Assembly (NCBI GenBank): GCA_937975915.1
Contig: CALJTY010000031.1
Coordinates: 76,068 to 140,067, forward strand
Length of the DNA stretch: 64,000 bases
From: an uncultured Acidimicrobiaceae bacterium
GTDB lineage: Bacteria > Actinomycetota > Acidimicrobiia > Acidimicrobiales > RAAP-2
Direction: 5' to 3'
The position numbers and the translations under genes were made by a program. Shown in pieces: positions 36,046 to 44,799 of this stretch. A model generated the notes under the pieces. The model saw only the letters and a program-made list of their open reading frames with translations, was not told the DNA's origin and did no database searches. Each line of letters starts with the position of its first letter. The first letter of the stretch is position 1.

Positions 36046-36336
36046 TTAACCAGCAACTGTCGTAGTTGTAGTTCCACCGTGCTTGCCAGCACCGTGTGTT
36101 CCGGTGTGGGTTCCCTTGCCACCGTGGCTTCCGGCTTTGCTGCCAGCATTCTTGCCAGCACCAGTGCCTTTTTTGCTACCAGCGTTAGCACCAGTTCCGG
36201 TACCCTTCTTGCTGCCAGCGTGTGTTCCAGGGTTTGTTCCTGCACCTGTGTCAGCGAAAACTACTGAGGCGGTACCAAGTACAACAGTTGCACTTGTAAG
36301 TGCTACGGCTGCGACCTTTAGGAGGTTCTTCTTCAT
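36046..36336 (-). CDS. Small secreted Gly/Lys/Thr-rich repeat protein
   Basis: A 96-residue protein with a clear signal peptide (MKKNLLKVAAVALTSAT to VFADT) and a mature part built only from Gly, Lys, Ser, Thr, Ala, His and Asn, with repeated AGSKKGTG and AGSK units and a closing TTTTTVAG. The start is preceded by GGAG. No family is recognised. The cationic, low-complexity, secreted form suggests binding to wall polymer, DNA or metal (His near the end), but no function can be assigned. Confidence 0.7.
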   Translation of the reverse strand: MKKNLLKVAAVALTSATVVLGTASVVFADTGAGTNPGTHAGSKKGTGTGANAGSKKGTGAGKNAGSKAGSHGGKGTHTGTHGAGKHGGTTTTTVAG

Positions 36337-36517
36337 TTGACTCCAATCAATTTCGACCAAACTGGCCTACGCATTTTTTAGCAAAGCAACTTTAGAAAAG
36401 TATGTGAAACCTCTTAAAAATGGCTACTTTGCGAGTGAATCTTTCGTGACAGCTGGCAGTCTCAGCAATTCTGGGCAATGTAATCGTCGCAGAATACAGA
36501 GCGACTTGCGGAAGAAT

Positions 36518-36886
36518 TTACTGACTCAGAGGGTGTGAAGCCTGCAGCCAGCTGAGTAGGGGGACAATTTTGTTGATGTCTCCACGAACTTTGACTCGGC
36601 CTTCACGAATGGCAGCCGAGCTGTCAAACGTTCCACCACTGAGTGCTGTTGCGTCACTGTAGGTGAGGCGAAGAAGAGCATCGGCCATCAAGTGGTCCCC
36701 TGGGTCAACTGAAGCACCATCAGAAGTCATTGTGAACGTCATGGCGTGAGGAACTGTGTTTGGTGCGTCGTCGAATTCGAGAACGACTCTGTAGGTCGAC
36801 CCAGAAGCTTCGAACGGCACGGGTCCGGCTTTCTTCAATGATTCGTTAAGACTCTCGAACCAATCACCCGAGAGAAATTCAGCCAC
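36518..36886 (-). CDS. SCP2 sterol-transfer-like domain protein
   Basis: A 122-residue protein with the SCP2-like pattern: an amphipathic start (FLSGDWFESLNESLKK), beta strands with TFTMTSDGASVDPG, then LRLTYSDATALSGG and VRGDINKIVPLLSWL. SCP2-like domains bind lipophilic ligands. It starts 3 bases after sdhB stops on the same strand and is probably the last gene of the sdh operon; its role there is unknown. Confidence 0.72.
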   Translation of the reverse strand: MAEFLSGDWFESLNESLKKAGPVPFEASGSTYRVVLEFDDAPNTVPHAMTFTMTSDGASVDPGDHLMADALLRLTYSDATALSGGTFDSSAAIREGRVKVRGDINKIVPLLSWLQASHPLSQ

Positions 36887-36889
36887 GAC

Positions 36890-37669
36890 TTATGGTGCTG
36901 GCTGAACTGCGGCCTCAGCTGAGGTCTTCTTAGTCTGGCGACGGATCTTTCGGCCCAACCATGCAACTGGGTCATAGTTCGCAGCAACAACGCGTTCCTT
37001 TAGCGGGATGATTGCATTGTCCGTGATGTGAATACCTTCAGGGCACACCTCGGTGCAGCACTTAGTGATGTTGCAGTAGCCAAGTCCCATGTCTTCGCGA
37101 ACAAATTCACGTCGGTCATTCGTGTCGAGTGGGTTCATCTCCAACTCGGCAATGCGAATGAAGAAACGTGGACCGGCGTAGTTGGCCTTGTTGTCTTCGT
37201 GGTCACGAATTACGTGGCAAACGTCCTGGCAGAGGAAGCATTCGATGCACTTTCGGAACTCTTGGCTTCGCTCTACGTCTTCTTGCATCAAGCGGTAGCC
37301 GCCTTCAGGCATTGGCTTAGGAAGCAGGGCTGGAATCTTGGCGGCCATGGCGTAGTTAAACGACACGTCAGTCACAAGGTCACGAATGATCGGGAACGTC
37401 TTCATAGGAGTAACCGTTACTGGTCCCTCAGGAAGAGTGTCCATACGTGTCATGCACATAAGACGAGGCTTACCGTTGATTTCAGCTGAACATGATCCAC
37501 ACTTACCGGCCTTGCAGTTCCAACGGCACGCGAGGTCTGGAGCTTCAGTTGCTTGAATACGGTGAATAACGTCGAGGACTACTTCATTGTCGTTCTGCTC
37601 AATCGTGTAGTTCTGGAACTCTCCACCTGACGCGTCACCGCGCCAAATCTTCATTGTTACATCAGCCAT
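36890..37669 (-). CDS. sdhB: Succinate dehydrogenase iron-sulfur subunit
   Basis: The electron-transfer subunit, 259 residues. The [2Fe-2S] ligands are in CRWNCKAGKCGSC with a final Cys in LMC, the [4Fe-4S] motif is CIECFLCQDVC and the last cluster uses CNITKCCTEVCPEG. The sequence resembles the mycobacterial Sdh1/fumarate-reductase-like type (Rv0247c). It overlaps sdhA by one base and ends beside the SCP2-like gene. Confidence 0.94.
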   Translation of the reverse strand: MADVTMKIWRGDASGGEFQNYTIEQNDNEVVLDVIHRIQATEAPDLACRWNCKAGKCGSCSAEINGKPRLMCMTRMDTLPEGPVTVTPMKTFPIIRDLVTDVSFNYAMAAKIPALLPKPMPEGGYRLMQEDVERSQEFRKCIECFLCQDVCHVIRDHEDNKANYAGPRFFIRIAELEMNPLDTNDRREFVREDMGLGYCNITKCCTEVCPEGIHITDNAIIPLKERVVAANYDPVAWLGRKIRRQTKKTSAEAAVQPAP

Positions 37670-39480
37670 TAGTGGGCCTCCTCAAGCAGAGCTTTTAGTT
37701 CTTGTGGGATAGGTAGAAGCGGTGACTCGGTAGTTTCGATCGGACTGTCCCAATTTCCACCGTTTGATGAGTGAGCCAAGTTGAACTTCGAGAATTCCTC
37801 ACTGGCGGTTGGGAAGTCTTCACGAGTGTGACCACCGCGCGATTCCTTGCGGAACGACGCACCAAGTGCCACGGTCTTGCAGACCGCGAGCATGGCAGGA
37901 AGGTCAGTAGTGAGGTTCCAACCTGGGTTATAAGCGCGTCCACCCTTAACAGCAATGTTCTTAACTCGCTCAGTGAACTTGTCTAGTTCGCCTAGAGCAA
38001 AGTCGAGCTCACTCTGTGTACGGATGATTCCAACATTCGCCTGCATCATTTCTTGTAGGTCGTGCTGGATGGTGTACGGGTTCTCGCCTTCAGTGCGCTC
38101 AAACGGAGCAAGTGCTTCCTTGATCGCAGCTTCGACGGCGCTTTGGTTGAGTGATGTTGCAGCCTGGCCACTTAGTACGTAGTCAGCAGCACCAGCACCG
38201 GCGCGCTTTCCAAAGACAATGAGGTCACTAAGCGAGTTTCCACCGAGACGGTTGGCTCCGTGCATTCCACCCGCTACTTCACCAGCGGCAAAGAGACCAG
38301 GGGCTGCGGTAGCTGCAGTATCTGCATCTACCTGCACGCCACCCATGATGTAGTGACAGGTTGGTCCGATTTCCATTGCTTCACGCGTGATGTCAACGCC
38401 AGCCAGTTCCATGAACTGGTGGTACATCGAAGGGAGGCGACGGCGAATGAATTCAGCTGAGCGACGACTTCCGATGTCGAGGAATACACCACCGTGTGGT
38501 CCTCCTCGTCCAGCCTTCACCTCAGTGTTAATGGCGCGAGCCACTTCGTCACGTGGAAGAAGTTCTGGCGGGCGACGACCGGCATTGTGGTCGTCGTACC
38601 AAAGGTCACCTTCTTCTTCAGTTTCAGCAGTTTCAGCACGGAACATTGGAGCGACATAGTTGAACATGAAGCGCTCACCAAGTGAGTTGCGAAGCACTCC
38701 ACCGTCTCCACGAACACCTTCAGTTACGAGGATTCCTCGAACACTGAGAGGCCACACCATTCCGGTTGGGTGGAACTGGATGCATTCCATGTCGATCAAC
38801 TTGGCGCCGGCCCACAGAGCCATGGCGTGTCCGTCTCCGGTGCCTTCCCATGAGTTCGATGTGAACTTCCAAGACTTTCCAGCTCCTCCAGTTGCAAGGA
38901 TGACTGCTTTTGCAGCGAAGGTTACAAACTCACCACTGGCACGGTGGTAGGCAACACAGCCAGCCACGCGACCAGCGTCATCGTGCACGAGCTTCAATAC
39001 CTTTACTTCCATGAACACGTCGGTGCCCATAGAAACAACTTTTTGCTGCAGTGTGCGAATGAGTTCTAGACCAGTACGGTCACCAGTGTGGGCGAGTCGT
39101 GCGTAGCGGTGACCACCGAAGTCACGTTGCAAGATCTTTCCGTCTTTGGTGCGGTCAAAGAGTGCGCCCCATTGTTCGAGTTCAAGAACGCGCTCTGGAG
39201 CTTCTTTCGCGTGAAGTTCTGCCATGCGGTAGTTATTGAGGTACTTTCCTCCACGCATGGTGTCACGAAAGTGAACCATCCAGTTGTCTTCTTCGTACAC
39301 GTTTCCCATGGCGGCAGCCATGCCACCTTCAGCCATAACGGTGTGTGCTTTTCCAAGCAGTGACTTGGTGATGATGCCAACCTTAAGTCCGCGCTGCTTG
39401 GCTTCAATGGCGGCACGAAGTCCGGCGCCACCGGCACCGATGATGAGGACGTCGTAATCGTGGTGTTCGTAGTTACTCAC
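37669..39480 (-). CDS. sdhA: Succinate dehydrogenase flavoprotein subunit
   Basis: The FAD subunit oxidising succinate to fumarate, 603 residues. FAD binding is shown by IIGAGGAGLRAAIEA and the His-containing KSLLGKAHTVMAEGG; substrate and catalytic segments include QFHPTG, GRGGPHGGVFLDI, PTCHYIMGGV and HGANRLGGNSLSD. The C-terminal NLTTDLPAMLAVCKTVALGA domain fits. It belongs to the Sdh1-type complex with sdhC upstream and sdhB downstream. Confidence 0.95.
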   Translation of the reverse strand: MSNYEHHDYDVLIIGAGGAGLRAAIEAKQRGLKVGIITKSLLGKAHTVMAEGGMAAAMGNVYEEDNWMVHFRDTMRGGKYLNNYRMAELHAKEAPERVLELEQWGALFDRTKDGKILQRDFGGHRYARLAHTGDRTGLELIRTLQQKVVSMGTDVFMEVKVLKLVHDDAGRVAGCVAYHRASGEFVTFAAKAVILATGGAGKSWKFTSNSWEGTGDGHAMALWAGAKLIDMECIQFHPTGMVWPLSVRGILVTEGVRGDGGVLRNSLGERFMFNYVAPMFRAETAETEEEGDLWYDDHNAGRRPPELLPRDEVARAINTEVKAGRGGPHGGVFLDIGSRRSAEFIRRRLPSMYHQFMELAGVDITREAMEIGPTCHYIMGGVQVDADTAATAAPGLFAAGEVAGGMHGANRLGGNSLSDLIVFGKRAGAGAADYVLSGQAATSLNQSAVEAAIKEALAPFERTEGENPYTIQHDLQEMMQANVGIIRTQSELDFALGELDKFTERVKNIAVKGGRAYNPGWNLTTDLPAMLAVCKTVALGASFRKESRGGHTREDFPTASEEFSKFNLAHSSNGGNWDSPIETTESPLLPIPQELKALLEEAH

Positions 39481-39489
39481 AAATAATCC

Positions 39490-40305
39490 TTAGAAGAGAC
39501 GGAAGTCGGTAATAGCGCCAGATGCAACGAGTCGCACAAAGACGTCAGTAAGGGCAACGAAGATAAGTGAAGCCCACGCGAACTTCATGTGGTTTTCGTT
39601 GAGTGGAGTAATGAACTTCCACAAACGGTGACGAACTGGGTGGTTCGAGAATGTCTTGAGAGATCCACCACAGAGGTGGCGACATGCGTGACAGCTAAGT
39701 GAGTAGAGCCACAGCAGTGTTGCGTTCACGGTGAGAACAATTGTTCCGAGTGTTACTCCAAAGCCAATGCCTGGCTGGTGGAACGCACGAAGTGCGTCGT
39801 AGGTGAGTAGGCAGTTGAAAACAATTCCGAAGTAGAAGAAGTAACGGTGAGCGTTCTGCATAAGAAGCGGGAATCGAGTTTCACCGGTGTACTTCTTGTG
39901 ACCATCTGAAACTGCACAAGCTGGTGGTGACCACCAGAACGCACGGTAGTAACTACGTCGGTAGTAGTAACAGGTGAGTCGGAACCCGAGAGGGAAGATA
40001 AGAATCAAGAATGCAGGCGAAAGCGACCAGCCACTTAGAGCGAAGCCAATCTGTGATCCTTCAACGCAACTTGATGCGAGGCATGGTGAGAAGAATGGAC
40101 TGATCAGGTCACGGTGCATCATTGCGCCCACGTAATAGTTGTGAGGGTTAAATGCCGACCACGTCGAATACACAACGAATGCTGTGAGAATCGAAACAGT
40201 AACGACTGGCTGTAACCACCAGCGATCTTGTCGAAGTGTTTTAACTGCGGGTCCTCCACGGACTCCGCTGAGAACTACATCTGTTGAACTTTCAATAACT
40301 GCCAC
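39490..40305 (-). CDS. sdhC: Succinate dehydrogenase membrane anchor, Sdh1 (Rv0249c-like) type
   Basis: A 271-residue integral membrane subunit with five or more hydrophobic helices and several His that can bind haem b. The sequence RQDRWWLQPVVT, LISPFFSPCLASSC, GFRLTCYYYRRSYYRAFW and SCHACRHLCGG is characteristic of the single-anchor Sdh1 of mycobacteria. The GTG start is chosen because it follows AAGGAG and begins just ahead of the family region; the open frame continues upstream to 40578 without similarity. First gene of the leftward sdhCAB operon. Confidence 0.87.
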   Translation of the reverse strand: MAVIESSTDVVLSGVRGGPAVKTLRQDRWWLQPVVTVSILTAFVVYSTWSAFNPHNYYVGAMMHRDLISPFFSPCLASSCVEGSQIGFALSGWSLSPAFLILIFPLGFRLTCYYYRRSYYRAFWWSPPACAVSDGHKKYTGETRFPLLMQNAHRYFFYFGIVFNCLLTYDALRAFHQPGIGFGVTLGTIVLTVNATLLWLYSLSCHACRHLCGGSLKTFSNHPVRHRLWKFITPLNENHMKFAWASLIFVALTDVFVRLVASGAITDFRLF

Positions 40306-40413
40306 CACTACTCCTTGGGGGACGGTGTTGCTTTCGTTCCATACTAGGCAATTTGGCCACAGACCAAAACAGCAAATGTCCAATAATGGCTTAGGTTCTA
40401 GGAACTTTTGAAA

Positions 40414-40446
40414 TGAAAAAGTCCCCGGGTTTCCCCGGGGGCTTTG
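40414..40446 (-). terminator. Rho-independent terminator after the cta operon
   Basis: On the minus strand AGCCCCCGGG and CCCGGGGACT pair around a GAAA loop and are followed by TTTTTC. It lies 11 bases beyond ctaF and upstream of sdhC, so it ends the cytochrome oxidase transcript. Confidence 0.85.
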
Positions 40447-40456
40447 AGCGAAAAAA

Positions 40457-40849
40457 TTAGTGCTTCCCGCCTCGGCGACCCTCTCCAGAGCCACCCAAAA
40501 CGGCCCATCCGCCAAGGAAAAGTCCTGGCAACAAGAACCAGATTCCGAACACGAGGGCGAGCACTGAGAAGAACGCACCCATGCCTAGAACGAATGGCCA
40601 AATAGAACTACCCGGGAATGTTCCAACAAAACCAGCACCCTCTTCTTGAGTGGCGTTCGGATTGTCTTCTGGACGCTCCTTCATGCGACGACTCCACCAG
40701 TAGTAGTAGCTACCTGGCAAGAAGCAGAGCAACATTCCAGCGAACATCATTACGCCACCGGCGTTTTCTACACTCCAGCGCCAGTAGACGGCACACATGA
40801 TGCCGAAGAACAAGCCGAGTGAAAGAAGAATCTTTGATTCGGTCTTCAT
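40457..40849 (-). CDS. ctaF: Cytochrome c oxidase subunit IV, actinobacterial type
   Basis: A 130-residue membrane protein with four hydrophobic helices: MKTESKILLSLGLFFGIMC, a second near residues 35-50 followed by YYYWWSRRMKERPED, and two at the C-terminus. This is the CtaF family found only in Actinobacteria as part of the aa3 oxidase. The ATG overlaps the ctaD TAA by one base; the frame further upstream is the shadow of ctaD. Confidence 0.88.
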   Translation of the reverse strand: MKTESKILLSLGLFFGIMCAVYWRWSVENAGGVMMFAGMLLCFLPGSYYYWWSRRMKERPEDNPNATQEEGAGFVGTFPGSSIWPFVLGMGAFFSVLALVFGIWFLLPGLFLGGWAVLGGSGEGRRGGKH

Positions 40850-42531
40850 TAGGCGTTCACACCGTCGTTGTTGTGACCGTGAGCAAGAGCCTTGTGCTCT
40901 GGGTGGTTGTAGTCCCAGGTTGGACGCTCTGAGCGAATCTTTGGCAGACGGTAGAAGTTGTGGTGAGGTGGTGGAGAAGTTGTGAACCACTCAAGTGTGT
41001 GTCCGTCCCATGGGTTGTCACCAGCTGGGTACTTCTTCCAGCTCACTACAACGTTCACTACGAAGAGGATTGTCGAGATACCAATCAGTGCAGCACCCAA
41101 GGAGCTGAGCTGATTAAGGAACTGCCACTGCGCGTCGTGTGGGTAGACCGCCATACGACGAGGCATTCCGCGAAGACCCAAGAGATACTGAGGGAAAGTG
41201 AATAACTGGGTACCAATGAAGAGGAACCAGAACTGTGACTTACCAATCTTCTCGTTTAACAAGAAGCCAGTCATCTTTGGACCCCAGTAGTAGAGGCCAG
41301 CCATTCCACCAAGTACGAGTGCCATAACTACCGAGTGGAAGTGAGCAACAACGAAATAGGTGTCGTGGGTAAAGAAGTCAAGTGGAGGACTTGCGAGGTA
41401 GATACCAGTGAGTCCACCAATGAGGAATGTGATTACGAATCCAATGGACATCAACATTGCGGTTGAGAACCAGACTTGACCACGCCACATTGATCCAATC
41501 CAGTTGAACATCTTGATTCCGGTTGGAACTGCAATGAGCAGACTCATGGCTGAGAAGAATGGCAACAAAACAACACCGGTTGTGAACATGTGGTGAGCCC
41601 ACACGCCGAGTGACAATGCAGCAATAGTGAGTGTTGCGAAGATCATTCCCTTGTAACCAAAAGTTGGCTTCTTTGAGAACACTGGAATGATTTCTGAAAC
41701 CATTCCAAAGAATGGCAACGCCAAGATGTACACCTCAGGGTGACCCCAGAACCAGAAGATGTGTTGCCACAGAACTGGCACACCACCACCGGCGACCGAG
41801 AAGATGTGCGTTCCAAAGTGACGGTCGCAGTACAACATGATGAGCCCAGCAGTAAGTACTGGGAACGCGAGAAGAATCAAGATTCCAGTTACGAGCATGT
41901 TCCAAGTGAAGATTGGCATGCGGAACATTGTCATTCCAGGAGCACGTAGATAGAAGATTGTGGCCGTGAGGTTTACACCTGTGAAGATTGCAGAGAATCC
42001 AGTAAGAAGAAGAGCACCAATCCAAAGGTCGGCTCCTGCTCCTGGTGAGTTCATTGAGTTAGAGAGCGGTGCGTATCCCACCCATCCGAAGTTTGCAGCT
42101 CCACCAGAAGTAAAGAAGCCTGACAACATCGTGATGCAACCAGTTAGATACAACCAGTATGACAATGCGTTTAGTCGTGGGAACGCCATGTCTGGTGCGC
42201 CAATTTGAATCGGAACAAGGAAGTTAGCGAGCGCACCGAAGGCAAATGGGCCAGCGAACAAGTAGATCATTACTGAACCGTGCATTGTGAATAGCTGGTT
42301 GTACTGAGCAAGTGAAACAAGTCCAGCGTTTGGTGCTGCGAGCTGGGCGCGAATGATTTCAGCAAAGAGACCACCAATGACGAGCATCATCACGGCAGTG
42401 ATGGTGTACGACATTCCAATGACCTTGTGGTCAGTGGTTGTCATCCACTTGAGAATTCCAGTTGGTCCGTGATGTTCTTCGTGACCGTGGTCTTCTTCGT
42501 GAACGTGGGTTGGGTTTAATACATCAGTCAT
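40849..42531 (-). CDS. ctaD: Cytochrome c oxidase subunit I
   Basis: The catalytic subunit of the aa3-type proton-pumping terminal oxidase, 560 residues with 12 helices. The CuB/haem a3 site is visible in WFWGHPEVYILALP (His-Tyr crosslink region), and HDTYFVVAHFHSV carries further haem ligands; the low-spin haem His is in TMHGSVMIY. D-channel residue Asn/Asp context AFGALANFLVP is normal. It lies between ctaC and ctaF, overlapping each by one base. Confidence 0.96.
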   Translation of the reverse strand: MTDVLNPTHVHEEDHGHEEHHGPTGILKWMTTTDHKVIGMSYTITAVMMLVIGGLFAEIIRAQLAAPNAGLVSLAQYNQLFTMHGSVMIYLFAGPFAFGALANFLVPIQIGAPDMAFPRLNALSYWLYLTGCITMLSGFFTSGGAANFGWVGYAPLSNSMNSPGAGADLWIGALLLTGFSAIFTGVNLTATIFYLRAPGMTMFRMPIFTWNMLVTGILILLAFPVLTAGLIMLYCDRHFGTHIFSVAGGGVPVLWQHIFWFWGHPEVYILALPFFGMVSEIIPVFSKKPTFGYKGMIFATLTIAALSLGVWAHHMFTTGVVLLPFFSAMSLLIAVPTGIKMFNWIGSMWRGQVWFSTAMLMSIGFVITFLIGGLTGIYLASPPLDFFTHDTYFVVAHFHSVVMALVLGGMAGLYYWGPKMTGFLLNEKIGKSQFWFLFIGTQLFTFPQYLLGLRGMPRRMAVYPHDAQWQFLNQLSSLGAALIGISTILFVVNVVVSWKKYPAGDNPWDGHTLEWFTTSPPPHHNFYRLPKIRSERPTWDYNHPEHKALAHGHNNDGVNA

Positions 42532-43394
42532 TAGTTAGCTCCACTACTAGAAGTCGGCTTGGTGTCGACGTGTGATGACGTTTGCTGCGAGGCTGCGTTC
42601 TTTGCGGCGTTGTAAGCGGCAATTCCGGCTGGCGTATTAAAGCTCTTTAGCCACACTTGATATGCCTCTGGCGTTACAACTTTTACCTTGAAGAACATGA
42701 GTGAGTGATAGAGACCACAGAGCTGTGTGCACTGTCCGAAGAATGTTCCGGTCTTTAATGCGTTGAATGTGAATTCGTTCTTGATTCCAGGTTGAGCGAA
42801 TCGAGAGAAGTTGAAGTCATGAACGTAGAAACCGTGAATTACGTCTGATGAGCGAAGGTTGATGTGTACGTTTTCGCCAGCTGGGATAACCATTTCAGGT
42901 GACGCAGTAGTTTGCCCGTAGACCAGTGCGTACGAGCCTGGGTACGTGAACTTCCAACCCCACTGGAACGCGAGAACATCGACGGTGACGTCGGTCTTAG
43001 GGTTAGCAACCACTTTGTTTTCGACAACAAGCGTTGCGGCGAAGAGTCCAATAATTACAAGAATCGGAATGATGGTGTACAGCACTTCGGCAGGCAAGTG
43101 GTATTGCACTTGGCGAGGAATTACATCGTCTGATTTGCGACGGTAGCGAAATGCAGCCCAGACAATAAGAGCGAAGGTGAAACCACCAATGATCACTGCA
43201 GCGACAGAGAACCACTGCCAGAGATGGAACACAGACTGTGAAGATGTGGTGTCACCCTCCACCGCTCCGAACTTAGGCAGGGTGCAACCCGCAAGGGCGA
43301 GTGCAGCGATTGGGAGGGCAGCGATTAAACGCAGGCGACGTGTACGACGCTTGCGAATCGGTGCATCCTGTGGGGGCAGGGTAGTAGATTCCAC
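42531..43394 (-). CDS. ctaC: Cytochrome c oxidase subunit II
   Basis: A 287-residue subunit carrying the CuA electron-entry site. It has a signal/lipobox-like segment (LIAALPIAALALAGC), two membrane helices and an outside cupredoxin domain with FQWGWKFTYPGS, VIHGFYVHDF and the CuA loop FGQCTQLCGLYHSLM. The usual Glu between the two Cys of CuA (CxExC), which binds copper through its backbone carbonyl, is Gln here. GTG start; stop overlaps the ctaD start. Confidence 0.94.
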   Translation of the reverse strand: MESTTLPPQDAPIRKRRTRRLRLIAALPIAALALAGCTLPKFGAVEGDTTSSQSVFHLWQWFSVAAVIIGGFTFALIVWAAFRYRRKSDDVIPRQVQYHLPAEVLYTIIPILVIIGLFAATLVVENKVVANPKTDVTVDVLAFQWGWKFTYPGSYALVYGQTTASPEMVIPAGENVHINLRSSDVIHGFYVHDFNFSRFAQPGIKNEFTFNALKTGTFFGQCTQLCGLYHSLMFFKVKVVTPEAYQVWLKSFNTPAGIAAYNAAKNAASQQTSSHVDTKPTSSSGAN

Positions 43395-43465
43395 GGCTAA
43401 ACCTTAGTGACTATTTCGAATGTTTTGTCAAAGGCCAAGGCTAAAAGCGCTGGCTATTTGTTGTG

Positions 43466-43696
43466 TTACTGACCGGCCTCTGGAGCCTTTGGCTCAGTGG
43501 TGTCTGTTGCTTCAGTTTTTGCAGTCTTAAGACCCTTTTCAAACTCGTTCTTAGCCTGGCCAAGATTGCGAGCAAGCTTTGGAATTGCTGAACCACCGAA
43601 GACAAGAACTGCAACTACAACTATTACGACCACAAGGTCTGGTCCAAAAACGTTACCTAAGAACACTGGTTTCTCCTTTGTCGTGTCTTCTCCCAC
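43466..43696 (-). CDS. tatA: TatA/TatB-family translocase protein
   Basis: A 76-residue protein: short N-terminus, one membrane helix (LVVVIVVVAVLVFGG), the hinge Gly-Gly and an amphipathic helix IPKLARNLGQAKNEFEKGLK, then an acidic Ala/Thr tail, all typical of TatA. It would form the twin-arginine translocation pore, used by exported proteins such as the arylsulfotransferase. The N-terminus before the helix is longer than usual, 20 residues. Separate transcription from ctaC is likely (71-base gap). Confidence 0.85.
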   Translation of the reverse strand: MGEDTTKEKPVFLGNVFGPDLVVVIVVVAVLVFGGSAIPKLARNLGQAKNEFEKGLKTAKTEATDTTEPKAPEAGQ

Positions 43697-43769
43697 AGTA
43701 GTACGGGTTGCTAAAGAGTGCCTATTGTCCTGAAATTAAGCATTAATTGACATTTGAGTAAAATGGTTC

Positions 43770-44435
43770 ATGGCCAAGTTCCCCCGTGACACCTTTCGAG
43801 ACTCGCTCTCGGTTTCGCTCACCGTGGGCGCCTACGGCGTGGCCTTTGGAGCTGCGAGCATTGCTGCCCATTTCTCAGTTCTCCAGACCTGCCTCTTCTC
43901 CTTGCTCACCTTTACCGGGGCGAGCCAGTTCGCAGCCGTTGGCGTGGTCGCAGCCGGAGGAGCAGGGCTCAGTGCCGTAGCTGCCGCCACACTGCTCAGC
44001 ACTAGGAACGCTCTGTACGGAATGCAAATGTCGCCACTTCTAAAGGTGCGAGGTCTAAAAAAGATCGCAGCAGCTCACGTCACCATCGACGAGTCAACCG
44101 GCGTTGCTCTCGCCCAGACTCCTCGCGGCACTGAGGCCATGCGCACGGGTTTCTGGCTGACCGGCCTCGGCGTTTTTATTTTCTGGAACATTTTCACGTT
44201 GCTCGGTGCCCTTGGTGCCAAGGCCCTGGGTGATCCGGCGTCCTTCGGACTCGATGCTGCAGTTCCGGCGGCATACCTCGGGCTCTTGTGGCCACGACTG
44301 CAAACAAATTTCTTGCGACTAGTTGCAGTTGCGTCAATGATCTTCGCGCTGGCGATTACTTCGTGGCTCCCGGCGGGACTTCCAATCATTATGTCGGTAC
44401 TCATGGCGATTGCATTTGGGTGGCGAGAAGTATGA
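43770..44435 (+). CDS. azlC: AzlC family branched-chain amino acid exporter, large subunit
   Basis: A 221-residue membrane protein with about five to six helices. The start FRDSLSVSLTVGAYGVAFG and the segment FTGASQFAAVGVV with STRNALYGMQMSP are AzlC signatures. Together with the following AzlD it exports branched-chain amino acids in characterised relatives. Overlaps azlD by 4 bases. Confidence 0.9.
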   Translation: MAKFPRDTFRDSLSVSLTVGAYGVAFGAASIAAHFSVLQTCLFSLLTFTGASQFAAVGVVAAGGAGLSAVAAATLLSTRNALYGMQMSPLLKVRGLKKIAAAHVTIDESTGVALAQTPRGTEAMRTGFWLTGLGVFIFWNIFTLLGALGAKALGDPASFGLDAAVPAAYLGLLWPRLQTNFLRLVAVASMIFALAITSWLPAGLPIIMSVLMAIAFGWREV

Positions 44436-44746
44436 GTCAGTCAATGATGTGGGCCGTGTTACTTGGCACCAGTGTTTTTTGTTTCGCAATCAAACTGCTT
44501 GGCCACTACATTCCAGAAACGTGGCTCTCTCACCCGAGACTGCAACGCATCAACGCACTCATTCCTATTTCGCTACTCAGCGCTTTGATCGTGGCCCAGG
44601 GTTTGGTCATAAAGACTCACATTGTTATTGACCACCGTTTAGCGGGTGTTGGTGTGGCCCTCGCTGCATTACTTGCCAAGATGCCATTTCCCGTGGTGGT
44701 TGTGAGCGCAGCGGTCGCTTCAGCCCTCGCGTATCACTTGCACTAA
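44432..44746 (+). CDS. azlD: AzlD family transport subunit
   Basis: A 104-residue membrane protein with four predicted helices starting MSQSMMWAVLLGTSVFCFAIK. Small size, position and NALIPISLLSALIVAQ fit AzlD, the partner of AzlC. The ATG used lies in the azlC stop (ATGA); longer frames upstream are within azlC. Confidence 0.88.
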   Translation: MSQSMMWAVLLGTSVFCFAIKLLGHYIPETWLSHPRLQRINALIPISLLSALIVAQGLVIKTHIVIDHRLAGVGVALAALLAKMPFPVVVVSAAVASALAYHLH

Positions 44747-44799
44747 AAAATCTGGCGCCATTTGTGACAAACTGCGCTTAGAAACGATGGGGAGAAATC

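Noticed and set aside
36083..36340. Pro/Val/Leu-rich frame opposite the small secreted protein
   Set aside because: Low-complexity mirror of the Gly/Lys repeats; the minus strand has the signal peptide and ribosome site.
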